Assembly: GCF_042646165.1 (NCBI RefSeq)
Contig: NZ_JBHRTC010000009.1
Reading direction: 5' to 3' (one strand)
Length of the DNA: 64,000 nucleotides
Origin: Microbaculum marinum
Lineage (GTDB): Bacteria; Pseudomonadota; Alphaproteobacteria; Rhizobiales; Tepidamorphaceae
Part shown: positions 8,774 through 17,789 of the stretch, one piece after another
Position numbering within the stretch: position 1 is the stretch's first letter
How the letters are laid out: each line of letters starts with the position of its first letter
Translations under genes and position numbers: made by a program
The notes under the pieces: generated by a model
The model's database searches: none
The model's input: the letters and a program-made list of their open reading frames with translations, nothing else
What the model was told of the DNA's origin: nothing

Positions 8774-9994
8774 ATGAGCGAATTCCACAAGACCAGGCGC
8801 TTGCCGCCCTACGTTTTCGAGCAGGTCAACCGTCTGAAGGCCAGCGCACGCGCAGCAGGCGCCGACATAGTGGATCTCGGGATGGGCAACCCGGATCTCC
8901 CGACGCCGCACCATATCGTCGACAAGCTGGTGGAGACGATCGCCGATCCGCGCACGCACCGTTACTCGAGCTCGAAGGGCATCCCCGGCCTGCGGCGTGC
9001 GCAGGCGGCCTATTACCAACGGCGCTTCGGGGTGAAGCTCGATCCGGAGACACAGGTCGTTGCGACGATCGGTTCCAAGGAGGGGTTCGCCAACATCGCA
9101 CAGGCGATCACGGCTCCGGGCGACGTCTTGCTTGTGCCGAACCCGACCTATCCGATCCATCAGTTCGGCTTCATCATCTCCGGCGGCGTCATACGGCAAC
9201 TGCCGGCGCGCCCTGACGAGGAGTTCCTCCGGGCAATGGACCGGGCGATGACCTATTCGGTGCCCAAGCCGATTGCCGTGGTGCTGAATTACCCCGCCAA
9301 TCCGACGGGTTACGTCGCGAGCCTGGATTTCTACAAGGAAGTCGTCGCCTACGCCCGCAGGAACGACCTGTTCATTCTGTCGGATCTGGCCTACGCCGAG
9401 ATCTACTTCGGCGACACGCCGCCGCCTTCGGTGCTCGAGGTCCCGGGGGCGATCGACGTGGCCGTCGAATTCTCCTCCCTGTCCAAGACCTTTTCGATGC
9501 CCGGCTGGCGGATCGGCTTTGCGGTTGGCAACGAAAGGCTCCTGTCGGCCCTGGCACGGGTCAAGTCGTATCTCGACTACGGCGCCTTCACCCCGGTGCA
9601 GGTCGCTGGAGCCGCGGCGCTCAACGGGCCGGCGACGGTCGTCGACGAGATTCGCGACGTCTACCGCCACCGTCGCGACGTGCTGGTGGAATCCTTCGCC
9701 CGCGCAGGGTGGCCCCTGCCGGCGCCGGAGGCGACGATGTTCGCATGGGCGCCGATCCCGGAGAAGTTCCGCCATATCGGATCCCTGGAATTCTCCAAGC
9801 TGCTGGTGGAGAAGGCGGAGGTCGCGGTGGCGCCCGGCATCGGCTTCGGAGAGGACGGCGAGGGCTTCGTGCGCATCGCACTGGTGGAGAACGAGCAACG
9901 GATCCGGCAGGCCGCCCGCAACGTGCGCCGCTTCCTTGCCACGGCGGATGAAACCATGCACAACGTCGTCGCGCTCGGGGCGACTCGCGGCTAA
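8774..9994 (+). CDS. Class I/II PLP aminotransferase, AlaC-like
   Basis: Fold-type I aminotransferase of 406 aa. The opening RLPPYVFEQVNRLKASARAA and GMGNPDLPTP resemble the AlaC / LL-diaminopimelate-aminotransferase-like group. The PLP lysine is in SSLSKTFSMPGWRIGF near residue 240, with NYPANPTGY before it and the substrate-binding Arg near FVRIALVENEQRIRQA. It lies directly upstream of homoserine dehydrogenase (38 nt), as in many Rhizobiales, where it is usually called alanine or aspartate transaminase. Exact amino donor not readable from sequence. Confidence 0.9.
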   Translation: MSEFHKTRRLPPYVFEQVNRLKASARAAGADIVDLGMGNPDLPTPHHIVDKLVETIADPRTHRYSSSKGIPGLRRAQAAYYQRRFGVKLDPETQVVATIGSKEGFANIAQAITAPGDVLLVPNPTYPIHQFGFIISGGVIRQLPARPDEEFLRAMDRAMTYSVPKPIAVVLNYPANPTGYVASLDFYKEVVAYARRNDLFILSDLAYAEIYFGDTPPPSVLEVPGAIDVAVEFSSLSKTFSMPGWRIGFAVGNERLLSALARVKSYLDYGAFTPVQVAGAAALNGPATVVDEIRDVYRHRRDVLVESFARAGWPLPAPEATMFAWAPIPEKFRHIGSLEFSKLLVEKAEVAVAPGIGFGEDGEGFVRIALVENEQRIRQAARNVRRFLATADETMHNVVALGATRG

Positions 9995-10032
9995 CTCGCG
10001 GGCGTGCACACTTTGCATCGAGATGAGGGGTA

Positions 10033-11343
10033 ATGAGCGAGGCGTTGCGTATCGGGCTCGCCGGCCTTGGGACCGTCGGCGCGGCAGTATTCAGGTTGCT
10101 GTCCGACAAGGCCGACCACGTGGCGGCACGCGCCGGCCGCCCGATCCGGGTGGTCGGGGTCAGCGCCCGATCGCGTGAGCGCGACCGGGGTCTAGATCTG
10201 TCGAACGTCACCTGGCACGACGACCCCGATACCCTGGCCCGCGATCCGGATGTCGATGTCTTCGTCGAACTAATAGGCGGAGAGGGCGATCCGGCGTCGT
10301 CGTCCGTGCGAGGCGCGTTGACTGCGGGCAAGCCGGTGGTCACCGCGAACAAGGCTCTTCTGGCGGCATCCGGTGTCGAGCTTGCGCGACTTGCGGAGTC
10401 GAAAGGCGTCACGATCGGCTATGAAGCTGCGGTCGCCGGCGGGATTCCGGTTATCAAGACGTTGCGCGAAGCCGTTGCCGGAAACCGTGTTTCCCGCGTC
10501 TGGGGCATTCTGAACGGCACCTGCAATTACATCCTCACGGAAATGGAAGAGGAGGGCCTTTCCTTCGAGGAATGCCTGGCCGAGGCGCAGCGGCTGGGAT
10601 ACGCGGAGGCGGATCCGACATTCGACATCGAGGGCCACGACTCGGCCCACAAGCTGGCCCTGCTCGCCGCGCTCGCGTTCGGCACGGAAATCGACACGGA
10701 ATCGATACATCTTGAGGGTATTTCGACCATAACGCCCGAGGATCTCGAGGCCGCGGAGGAACTGGGATTCCGGATCAAGCTGCTTGGCGTTGCCCGGCGT
10801 ACGGAGTCGGGCGTCGAGCAGCGGGTGACGCCGACGATGGTGCCGCGGATGTCCGCGATGGCAGGTATCCATGGAGTCTTGAACGCCGTTGCCGTCGATG
10901 GCGACGAGGTCGGCGAAATCATGCTCGTGGGGCCGGGCGCGGGGTCGACGGCAACGGCGTCGGCGGTCGTCGGCGATCTCATGGACATCGCCCGTGGCGG
11001 CGTTTGCCCGCCGATATTCGGGATGCCCGCGAAGGACCTGGCGCCGTACAAGCGGGCGCGCATGCGCGCTCACGAAGGTGGTTACTACATCCGCCTGGCG
11101 GTCTACGATCGGCCGGGCGCTTTCGCAGCGATTGCCCAGCGCATGGCCGAACAGTCGATTTCGCTGGAAAGCATCATGCAGAAGGATCGGCGTGATCCCG
11201 ACAACCCGGGCGGCAAGCCGCGGCGGGTCGTTCTGATCACCCACGAGACTTCAGAGGCGCAGATCCGCAAGGCGCTGACCGCCATTATGGACGACGGTCA
11301 GATCGAAGGCCGGCCGCAGATGATCCGTATCGAGATGCCCTGA
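10033..11343 (+). CDS. hom: Homoserine dehydrogenase
   Basis: Reduces aspartate semialdehyde to homoserine, the branch point to methionine and threonine. It is 436 aa. NAD(P)-binding GLAGLGTVGAAVF is at residues 8-20; the catalytic domain holds VTANKALLA, GGIPVIKTLRE and the LNGTCNYILTEME block; the C-terminal ACT domain (about 350-436, YYIRLAVYDRPGAFAAIAQ) is the usual site of feedback inhibition by threonine. It is in an apparent operon with the aminotransferase and glpX (44 nt downstream). Confidence 0.97.
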   Translation: MSEALRIGLAGLGTVGAAVFRLLSDKADHVAARAGRPIRVVGVSARSRERDRGLDLSNVTWHDDPDTLARDPDVDVFVELIGGEGDPASSSVRGALTAGKPVVTANKALLAASGVELARLAESKGVTIGYEAAVAGGIPVIKTLREAVAGNRVSRVWGILNGTCNYILTEMEEEGLSFEECLAEAQRLGYAEADPTFDIEGHDSAHKLALLAALAFGTEIDTESIHLEGISTITPEDLEAAEELGFRIKLLGVARRTESGVEQRVTPTMVPRMSAMAGIHGVLNAVAVDGDEVGEIMLVGPGAGSTATASAVVGDLMDIARGGVCPPIFGMPAKDLAPYKRARMRAHEGGYYIRLAVYDRPGAFAAIAQRMAEQSISLESIMQKDRRDPDNPGGKPRRVVLITHETSEAQIRKALTAIMDDGQIEGRPQMIRIEMP

Positions 11344-11387
11344 CGCGGATATGGCGGGGGAACAGGCCGGAAGGTAAGGAAAGAAAA

Positions 11388-12662
11388 ATGGCAAGAGAAA
11401 CGAAGACAGCCGGAAAATCCGCGAAGAAGGCGGCTTCAAAGTCCGCCAGTGCCGGGAAGACGGTGGCGAAGGCCGCTGCCAGGAAGGTCGCCAACAGCGC
11501 GTCGGCTGCAACCAAGACGGCTGGCGCCAAGGCCGCATCAGCAGGCAAGAGGGCGGCGAAGACGCCGACCGTGAAAGCCGCCGCGGCCAGGCCGGATACG
11601 GTCCGGAAGGCCGCTGCAAAGCCGGCGGGCGCCGGAAAGAAGCAGAAGAAGTCCGATTCCGGAAAGGCGTCCAGGAAGACGGCCCGAGCGAAGGCGGACA
11701 CGGTCCTTGACCGGATACTGACCCTCGAGATCGTCAGGGTGACGGAACGCGCCGCCGTCGCGGCAGCCCGTCAGCGCGGGCGCGGCGACGAGAAGGGCGC
11801 CGACCAGGCCGCCGTCGACGCGATGCGCCGCGAACTCAACCGGCTGCCGATCCGCGGCACCGTCGTGATCGGCGAGGGCGAGCGCGACGAAGCCCCGATG
11901 CTCTACATCGGCGAGGAAGTCGGCACCGGCGAGGGGCCTGCCGTCGATATCGCTCTCGACCCGCTCGAAGGCACGACCATCTGCGCCAAGGATCTGCCCA
12001 ACTCGCTCGCGGTCATCGCGATCGCCGAAGGTGGGAGCCTGCTAAACGCGCCGGATGTCTACATGGACAAGATCGCGGTAGGACCGGGATACCCCGCCGG
12101 CGTCGTGGACATCGACGCGTCGCCCGCCGAGAACATCAAGGCGGTGGCGAAGGCCAAGGGCGTGCCGGTCGGCGAGATCACGGCCTGCATTCTGGATCGC
12201 CCGCGCCACGCCTCTCTTATAGAGGACGTGCGCGCGATCGGCGCCGGGATCCGCCTGATCGGCGACGGCGATATCGCCGGCGTCATCCATACGACGGATC
12301 CAGCCGAAACCGGGATCGATATCTACATCGGCATCGGCGGCGCCCCGGAAGGCGTGCTGGCCGCCGCGGCATTGCGTTGCATCGGCGGGCAGATGCAGGG
12401 CCGGCTGATCCTCGACACCGACGAGAAGCGGTCCCGCGCCCGGAAGATGGGCATCTCGGATTTCGAGCGCATCTACGCCATGGACGAGATGGCCCGCGGC
12501 GACGTCCTGTTCGCCGCCACCGGCGTCACCGACGGCAACCTTCTGTCCGGCGTGCGCTTCGGCAAGAAGCGGATCCGTACCGAGACGGTGGTGATGCGGT
12601 CGTCGACGCAGACGGTGCGCTGGATCAAGGCCGACCACACCATGCTGGCGAAGTTCGAGTAA
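11388..12662 (+). CDS. glpX: Class II fructose-1,6-bisphosphatase with H1-like N-terminal tail
   Basis: Hydrolyses fructose 1,6-bisphosphate in gluconeogenesis. The GlpX core runs from about residue 106 to 424, with IGEGERDEAPMLYIGEE, the metal-binding LDPLEGTT and GIGGAPEGVLAAAAL. Residues 1-104 are not part of the family: 22 lysines among mostly Ala, Ser, Thr and Gly, like the tail of histone H1 or PhaF. The ATG has a good AAGGA site upstream and no in-frame ATG lies between tail and core, so the tail is probably made. Standard GlpX proteins start near the DRILTLEIVRVTE segment. It lies between hom and recJ. Confidence 0.95.
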   Translation: MARETKTAGKSAKKAASKSASAGKTVAKAAARKVANSASAATKTAGAKAASAGKRAAKTPTVKAAAARPDTVRKAAAKPAGAGKKQKKSDSGKASRKTARAKADTVLDRILTLEIVRVTERAAVAAARQRGRGDEKGADQAAVDAMRRELNRLPIRGTVVIGEGERDEAPMLYIGEEVGTGEGPAVDIALDPLEGTTICAKDLPNSLAVIAIAEGGSLLNAPDVYMDKIAVGPGYPAGVVDIDASPAENIKAVAKAKGVPVGEITACILDRPRHASLIEDVRAIGAGIRLIGDGDIAGVIHTTDPAETGIDIYIGIGGAPEGVLAAAALRCIGGQMQGRLILDTDEKRSRARKMGISDFERIYAMDEMARGDVLFAATGVTDGNLLSGVRFGKKRIRTETVVMRSSTQTVRWIKADHTMLAKFE

Positions 12663-12678
12663 GCGCGGCGAGGCTGAC

Positions 12679-14520
12679 ATGACTGGCGCCGGGGCAGTCG
12701 CGATCGCGCCGGACCCGGGAGACACCGGCGGGGACCTCAGGACTGTCCTGGGTGTCGAACGATCGGTCTGCGGAAACCGGTGGGTCGATCGCCTCGACCG
12801 TGCCGCGCATCAGTCCGCTCTGGCGATCGCCCAGCAGAACGACATTCCAGAGATTGTCGCGCGCGTCGTGGCGGGCCGCGGCGTATTGCCGGAGCAGGTT
12901 TCCGAGTATCTCGATCCGAGCGTCCGGACGCTGATGCCGGACCCCTCGAGGCTGACCGACATGGACGCGGCCGCGGCGCGCATCGCCGATGCCGTCCAGT
13001 CCGGCGAGAAGGTGGCGATATTCGGTGACTACGACGTCGACGGAGCGACGTCGGCGGCTTTGCTCGCCCGCTTCCTGCGCTTCAACGGCATCGACCCGGC
13101 CATCCACATTCCCGACCGTATCATCGAAGGGTACGGACCGAACGAGCAGGCGATCGCGGCACTGGCGGACGCGGGCGCCAGCCTGCTGGTGACGGTCGAT
13201 TGCGGCTCGACCAGCCACGAGGCGCTGGCCTACGCCAGGTCGCGCGGGCTCGACGTGGTCGTCATCGATCACCATCAGATCGGCACCGACCTGCCGCCGG
13301 CAGCGGCGGTTGTCAATCCGAACCGGCAGGACGACCTCAGCGGGCAGGGCCATCTCGCCGCCGTCGGGGTGGTCTTCCTGGCGGTGGTCGCGGCCAACCG
13401 CACCCTGCGGGAGCGCGGCTGGTACGGTTCGCGGCGCCCGCCCGAGCTGCTCGGCTGGCTCGATCTGGTGGCGCTCGGCACGGTCGCCGACGTCGTGCCG
13501 CTGATCGGCCTCAACCGGGCATACGTGCGCAAGGGGCTGGTGGCCCTGCGCAATCGCCTCAGCGTCGGCCTCAACGCGCTGGCGGATGCCTCGCGCCTCA
13601 ACGAGCCGCCCGATACCTACCATCTTGGTTTCCTGCTCGGGCCGCGCATCAACGCCGGCGGACGGGTAGGCGATGCCGCTCTGGGCGTCCGCCTTCTGCT
13701 GTCGGGAGACGGTGCGGAAGCCGCGGAGATCGCAGGTGTGCTCGATCGCCTCAATCGCGAGCGTCAGGACATCGAGGCGGCGATCCTGGCCGAGGCTATG
13801 GCGATGGTGGACGTCGATCCGGCGTCGCAGACGCGCTCCGTGCTGGTGGTGCACTCGGACCGGGACTGGCATCCCGGCGTGATCGGCCTGGTCGCCGCCC
13901 GCATCAAGGAGCGCTTCGCCCGGCCGGCCTTCGCCATTTCGATCGGTGCGGACGGGCTCGGCACGGGATCGGGTCGCTCAATCGCCGGCGTCGATCTCGG
14001 CTCGGCCGTTCGCTCCGCCGTTGCGGAGAAGCTGCTCGTCAAGGGCGGCGGTCATGCGATGGCGGCCGGCCTTACGGTCGAGCGCGGCCGGATACCGGCA
14101 CTGCAGGAATTCCTCGAGGAGCGGCTGCGGGCGTCGGTGGCCGCGGTGGATCAGCGGACGCTCAGGATCGACGCAGTCCTGACTGCGGGCGGCGCCACGG
14201 TGGACGTGCTGAAGGCGTTGGAGGCGGCCGGCCCCTTCGGGTCGGGGAACCCGCAGCCGCGCTTTGCCTTTCCCGCCCACCGCCTGTCCTATGCGGAGGC
14301 GACGGAGCAGGGGCATGTCCGCGCCACCCTGTCCTCGCCCGACGGCGGACGGTTGAAATCCATAGCCTTCCGCGCCGCCGGCACGCCGCTTGGCGATGCG
14401 CTTCTGTCCGGCCGCCAGGAAACGGTCCACGCGGCCGGCAATCTGCGGATCGACCGGTGGGGCGGCCGGGAGGCGGTACAGTTGCAGTTGAAAGATCTGG
14501 CGGTGCCGGCGGGACGTTAG
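12679..14520 (+). CDS. recJ: Single-stranded-DNA 5'-3' exonuclease RecJ
   Basis: DHH-family exonuclease used in recombination and mismatch repair, 613 aa. DHH motifs are visible in order: FGDYDVDGATSAALL near residue 115, VTVDCGSTSHEA near 172, VVIDHHQIG near 195 and LDLVALGTVADVVPL near 260. The DHHA1 part has GRSIAGVDLGSA and KGGGHAMAAGL near 460, and the C-terminal OB fold follows. It starts 16 nt after glpX and probably shares its transcript. It is convergent with the P450 gene (11 nt). Confidence 0.96.
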   Translation: MTGAGAVAIAPDPGDTGGDLRTVLGVERSVCGNRWVDRLDRAAHQSALAIAQQNDIPEIVARVVAGRGVLPEQVSEYLDPSVRTLMPDPSRLTDMDAAAARIADAVQSGEKVAIFGDYDVDGATSAALLARFLRFNGIDPAIHIPDRIIEGYGPNEQAIAALADAGASLLVTVDCGSTSHEALAYARSRGLDVVVIDHHQIGTDLPPAAAVVNPNRQDDLSGQGHLAAVGVVFLAVVAANRTLRERGWYGSRRPPELLGWLDLVALGTVADVVPLIGLNRAYVRKGLVALRNRLSVGLNALADASRLNEPPDTYHLGFLLGPRINAGGRVGDAALGVRLLLSGDGAEAAEIAGVLDRLNRERQDIEAAILAEAMAMVDVDPASQTRSVLVVHSDRDWHPGVIGLVAARIKERFARPAFAISIGADGLGTGSGRSIAGVDLGSAVRSAVAEKLLVKGGGHAMAAGLTVERGRIPALQEFLEERLRASVAAVDQRTLRIDAVLTAGGATVDVLKALEAAGPFGSGNPQPRFAFPAHRLSYAEATEQGHVRATLSSPDGGRLKSIAFRAAGTPLGDALLSGRQETVHAAGNLRIDRWGGREAVQLQLKDLAVPAGR

Positions 14521-14531
14521 GTCGGTTGCGC

Positions 14532-15800
14532 TCACAGGCGCTCGAGGCGAACGTCATATCCGCAGGTGGGGCGCAGGACGAGATTGTTGTGGAGCCCGAC
14601 CTCCTCCGGCGCACTGGTCGTGAACTGCACACGACGCAGCAGCGTCACGAGGATCGCCATCAGTTCGTACCAGCTGCTCTTGGCGGCCAGGCAGGTATGA
14701 GAACCGGCGCTGAACGGTATGTAGGCCATCGGATGCGCCAGCTTTCGCGCATGGCGCTCGGGACGAAACGCCTCCGGGTCCTCCCACAGGGAGCGATGGC
14801 GGTGGACGGCGTAGATCGGCACGACCAGGACGCTGCCGGCGGGAAGCAGCTCTCCGGCGACCTCGAACGGCTCGGTGCATGACCGCGCCGTCGAGATCGA
14901 AGGCGTCAGCAGGCGCAACGTCTCCCGGAGGACGCTGTCGAGCATCCGCAACTTCTGGAGCGAGGACCGCGTCGGGACCGCTTCGCCGAGTATCTCGCGG
15001 ATTTCCGCCCGCAGCTCGTCCTGCAGGCCTGGATCCTGCCCAAGCAGCCAGATCGCCCACTGGATCGAGGTGACCGTGGTCTCCTGGCCGGAATACAGCA
15101 GCGCCAGGAAATTGTCCGAAATCTCCGCGTCGCTGAGGTGGGGGCAGGCGGCCGAACCGGCGTTCGTCATCCGCGCCATCGGCGCATCCGGACCCATCAG
15201 CGCCCCCGGACCGCGGTGTCGCGCAACCGGCACCAGAGTGTCTATCCACTGGTTCGCTGCGCGGAGGTCACCGGCCCGGCTTGCGTCCACCAGCCCGTAA
15301 ACCTGATCGTCGAGGTCATCCGACGTGCGGGCATCCGGGCCGTCGCCGAGGAGGGTCCGCCAGATGATGTCCAGTGCAGCCCGGGTGACGCAGGTGGTGG
15401 CGTCGTCCATGCACCGGGCGACGGCGACTTCGGTGGCGCTTACCGAGTTTGCGACTAGGACGTCGACATTGTTGGGCGCGAACAGTGGAGCGAAAGCGTC
15501 ACGATAGCCCCTCCACCGGTGCTCATCGACCACAAAGATGCTGTTGGGGCGCGTCTTGCCGTCTGCGGTGGGGCGGTAGACGGGGAGCCAGCGCGGAAAG
15601 CGGTTGGTATCGCTTGACAGGACCTCGCGCAGCGCATCGGGATCGCAGACGAGCGCCACGGTCCTGTCCCGCACACGGGCCACGACGAGCGGGTCGTGCA
15701 GGATTCTTTCCGGCCAACAGCTGTCTGGGCTCCGTATCGCCCGGATGATCGACCGCAGCCGCGAATCGTCGGGGTGGAGTTGGAGCTTCGGAACGATCAT
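14532..15800 (-). CDS. Cytochrome P450
   Basis: Soluble bacterial P450 of about 422 aa, a heme monooxygenase that needs an external ferredoxin or flavodoxin partner; none is encoded nearby. The I-helix motif LYSGQETTVTS is near residue 240, ExxR is in LRETLRLL near 290, and the heme loop FSAGSHTCLA carries the ligand cysteine at about C370. Two positions in the loop differ from the standard FGxGxHxCxG (no second Gly). The ATG at 15800 is chosen because a longer frame would run into the methyltransferase gene. It is the last gene of a four-gene minus-strand set; substrate unknown. Confidence 0.92.
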   Translation of the reverse strand: MIVPKLQLHPDDSRLRSIIRAIRSPDSCWPERILHDPLVVARVRDRTVALVCDPDALREVLSSDTNRFPRWLPVYRPTADGKTRPNSIFVVDEHRWRGYRDAFAPLFAPNNVDVLVANSVSATEVAVARCMDDATTCVTRAALDIIWRTLLGDGPDARTSDDLDDQVYGLVDASRAGDLRAANQWIDTLVPVARHRGPGALMGPDAPMARMTNAGSAACPHLSDAEISDNFLALLYSGQETTVTSIQWAIWLLGQDPGLQDELRAEIREILGEAVPTRSSLQKLRMLDSVLRETLRLLTPSISTARSCTEPFEVAGELLPAGSVLVVPIYAVHRHRSLWEDPEAFRPERHARKLAHPMAYIPFSAGSHTCLAAKSSWYELMAILVTLLRRVQFTTSAPEEVGLHNNLVLRPTCGYDVRLERL

Positions 15801-15828
15801 CTGCTGTCCCGCCCCGCGCGCGCTGCCA

Positions 15829-16569
15829 TCAGCAGGGCTGCAATGCCACAAGCAGATAGTTTGCAGTGGCGTACAGCGTCATCTCCCGGTCGTAGCCGAG
15901 AGTATGGTCCGCGGCCATTGCGGAGAAGGGCACAACCGTCCTGCTGGTGATATCCTCCATCCGGAGAATCCGGAATCTCATGCCAAGCAGTGTCTCCCGG
16001 TAGCTCTCGACGGTTTCTCCGAGATTGGAGTTTGGCATGGCGATGCCGAACGGTGCGCGGAACAGCACGTCGGAGACGACCACGACACCGTCAGGCCGTA
16101 TGAGCCGCAGCGCTTCGCGGAAGAAATCGTAGCGGGTGTCGAAATAGAACGCAGACTCGACGCAATGAATCCGGTCGAAGCTGTCGTCGGGAAAGTCCAT
16201 GGCGACGGCGTCCATCCGGTGGAACCGGACCCCCGGACACCGATCGGCTGCGATATCGATCTGGCGTTGCGAAATATTGATCCCGGTCACGTCGGCGTTG
16301 GGATAGGCGGCGACGAACCGGCGTGTCGTCGCGCCCAACCCGCACGCCACGTCCAGCACCGCCGAAACCGACTCCAGGCTTTCCGGCGTCTCGATGTCGA
16401 GATGCCTTTGGACCAGCTCGCGAGAGGCCGCGACCATGTTTTCTGGAACGCTGGGCAGGCCATCGGGCCAGGAGCCCGTATTGTAGAACCCGGTTTGACC
16501 AAACAGCTGAGTGATCTTGTCGCTGGTGATCGCAGCATCGTATTTCTCGATGAGGTCTTCCGACAGCAA
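15829..16569 (-). CDS. Class I SAM-dependent methyltransferase
   Basis: About 246 aa. SAM motif I is VLDVACGLGATTRRF at residues 71-85, followed by VTGINISQRQI (motif II), and the sequence FPDDSFDRIHCVESAFYF and EALRLIRPDGVVVVSDV (motif III), the pattern of MPBQ/sterol/small-molecule methyltransferases (Methyltransf_11). I place the start at a TTG (16567-16569) because it has a strong AGAAGGAG site five bases upstream and lies 11 nt after the radical SAM stop; the annotated longer frame would overlap that gene. Substrate unknown, probably the product of the neighbouring enzymes. Confidence 0.9.
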   Translation of the reverse strand: MLSEDLIEKYDAAITSDKITQLFGQTGFYNTGSWPDGLPSVPENMVAASRELVQRHLDIETPESLESVSAVLDVACGLGATTRRFVAAYPNADVTGINISQRQIDIAADRCPGVRFHRMDAVAMDFPDDSFDRIHCVESAFYFDTRYDFFREALRLIRPDGVVVVSDVLFRAPFGIAMPNSNLGETVESYRETLLGMRFRILRMEDITSRTVVPFSAMAADHTLGYDREMTLYATANYLLVALQPC

Positions 16570-16580
16570 GAAGGCTCCTT

Positions 16581-17744
16581 CTAGCAGGCTGCGGAGGCCA
16601 CGGGCCGTTCCGTTTCGAGTTCGTACCGCGGGGGCGCCGGATACAGGAATATCTGCCCCAGGGTCTCGATGATGGAAAGCCACTCCGAGAAGAGTCGCGC
16701 ATTCTCCAGATACCCGGAAACCGGCTGCAGGTGGGTCGACCAGGCCCCGCTGTAGAGCCGGCACTGCGAGCAGTCCACGTCGGGGGTGCAGCACTTCACG
16801 GTGGCGGGCTTGAGGTTGCCGGTGTGATAGCGCAGCGGTTCGACGATCCGGGATGCGCAGTTGCTGGCGATCCCGGTCATTTCGTCCAGGTCGTACAGTG
16901 GGCCGGGTCTGGTGATCCAGTTGATGTAGGCTAGACAGGTCAGCACATTGTCGGAGAATTCGTCGTAAGCCCTGGTCATGACGTCCCTGGCCTTCGCCAG
17001 GTCAAACTCGGTGAATACCGGCGCGCCGCGCGATGCTGCGAGCCGGTAGTATTTTCCGTCGGCGGGCAGGTCGCGCGCAATCTTCTCCAGATAGGTGCTC
17101 GTCGGCGAGAACATGCTGAACGTCACCGGCAGATCGTGGTCGCGGCAGGCCGAGATCACGTCCGGCACGGTATGGAGGTTCCAGGGCGACAGCGTGAAGA
17201 GCATGACCGCCCGGGGGTCTCCCCGGTAGTTTCGAAGCGCCTTGCGAAGCACCGAACCGCCGCGAAGCGATGCGTCGGTCTCGTCGTCCCCCCAGACCGA
17301 TACGCCTATCCGGAACGTGATGTCGCGGTCGATGAAGATCGTGCCGTTGGTGCCGATCTTGCCGTACGGGATCCTGCCGACCGCGGCGCGCAACCGCTGC
17401 TTCTCGAGCGCCGGCTCCGCGCCGACGAAATACGCCATCGATACGTTGCGGCGCTGCTCGGTTTCGAAGAAGTGCGTCCACCGCTGCAGGTCCGCTTCGT
17501 CGCTCGTGTCGTGGCGCGACTTGTTCTCGAAATAGTAGCAGCCTTCGCAAAAGAGATTGCAGCGCTGGCTCATCTCGTAGAACGCGGGATTGCGGAAGGT
17601 GCGTACGACCTGTTTGGCCAGCCGGTAGCGATCTGCCAGAACCGGATCCTGCTGCAGGAAGCCTCTGAGGCGCTCCAGCCCCGCCCGGGTGTCCCGGCGG
17701 CCTGTTCTATTCTCGTTCACGAGAGCGTTTCGTGTCCCGACCAT
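16581..17744 (-). CDS. Radical SAM enzyme
   Basis: 387 aa. The [4Fe-4S] site is C62-x3-C66-x2-C69 (RCNLFCEGCYYF), the canonical radical SAM pattern; a glycine-rich region and KIGTNGTIF follow. A second Cys-rich segment near the C-terminus (KCCTPDVDCSQC, with an additional CASRIV before it) suggests an auxiliary cluster, as in SPASM/twitch enzymes. It does not match any named subfamily I can recall with certainty. Positioned between the TPR-acyltransferase and the methyltransferase, so it likely performs a difficult C-H modification on the same product. Confidence 0.88.
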   Translation of the reverse strand: MVGTRNALVNENRTGRRDTRAGLERLRGFLQQDPVLADRYRLAKQVVRTFRNPAFYEMSQRCNLFCEGCYYFENKSRHDTSDEADLQRWTHFFETEQRRNVSMAYFVGAEPALEKQRLRAAVGRIPYGKIGTNGTIFIDRDITFRIGVSVWGDDETDASLRGGSVLRKALRNYRGDPRAVMLFTLSPWNLHTVPDVISACRDHDLPVTFSMFSPTSTYLEKIARDLPADGKYYRLAASRGAPVFTEFDLAKARDVMTRAYDEFSDNVLTCLAYINWITRPGPLYDLDEMTGIASNCASRIVEPLRYHTGNLKPATVKCCTPDVDCSQCRLYSGAWSTHLQPVSGYLENARLFSEWLSIIETLGQIFLYPAPPRYELETERPVASAAC

Positions 17745-17789
17745 CTGAGCCGAATATACTCCCGAAAGGAAAATCAGTTACCACGGGAT

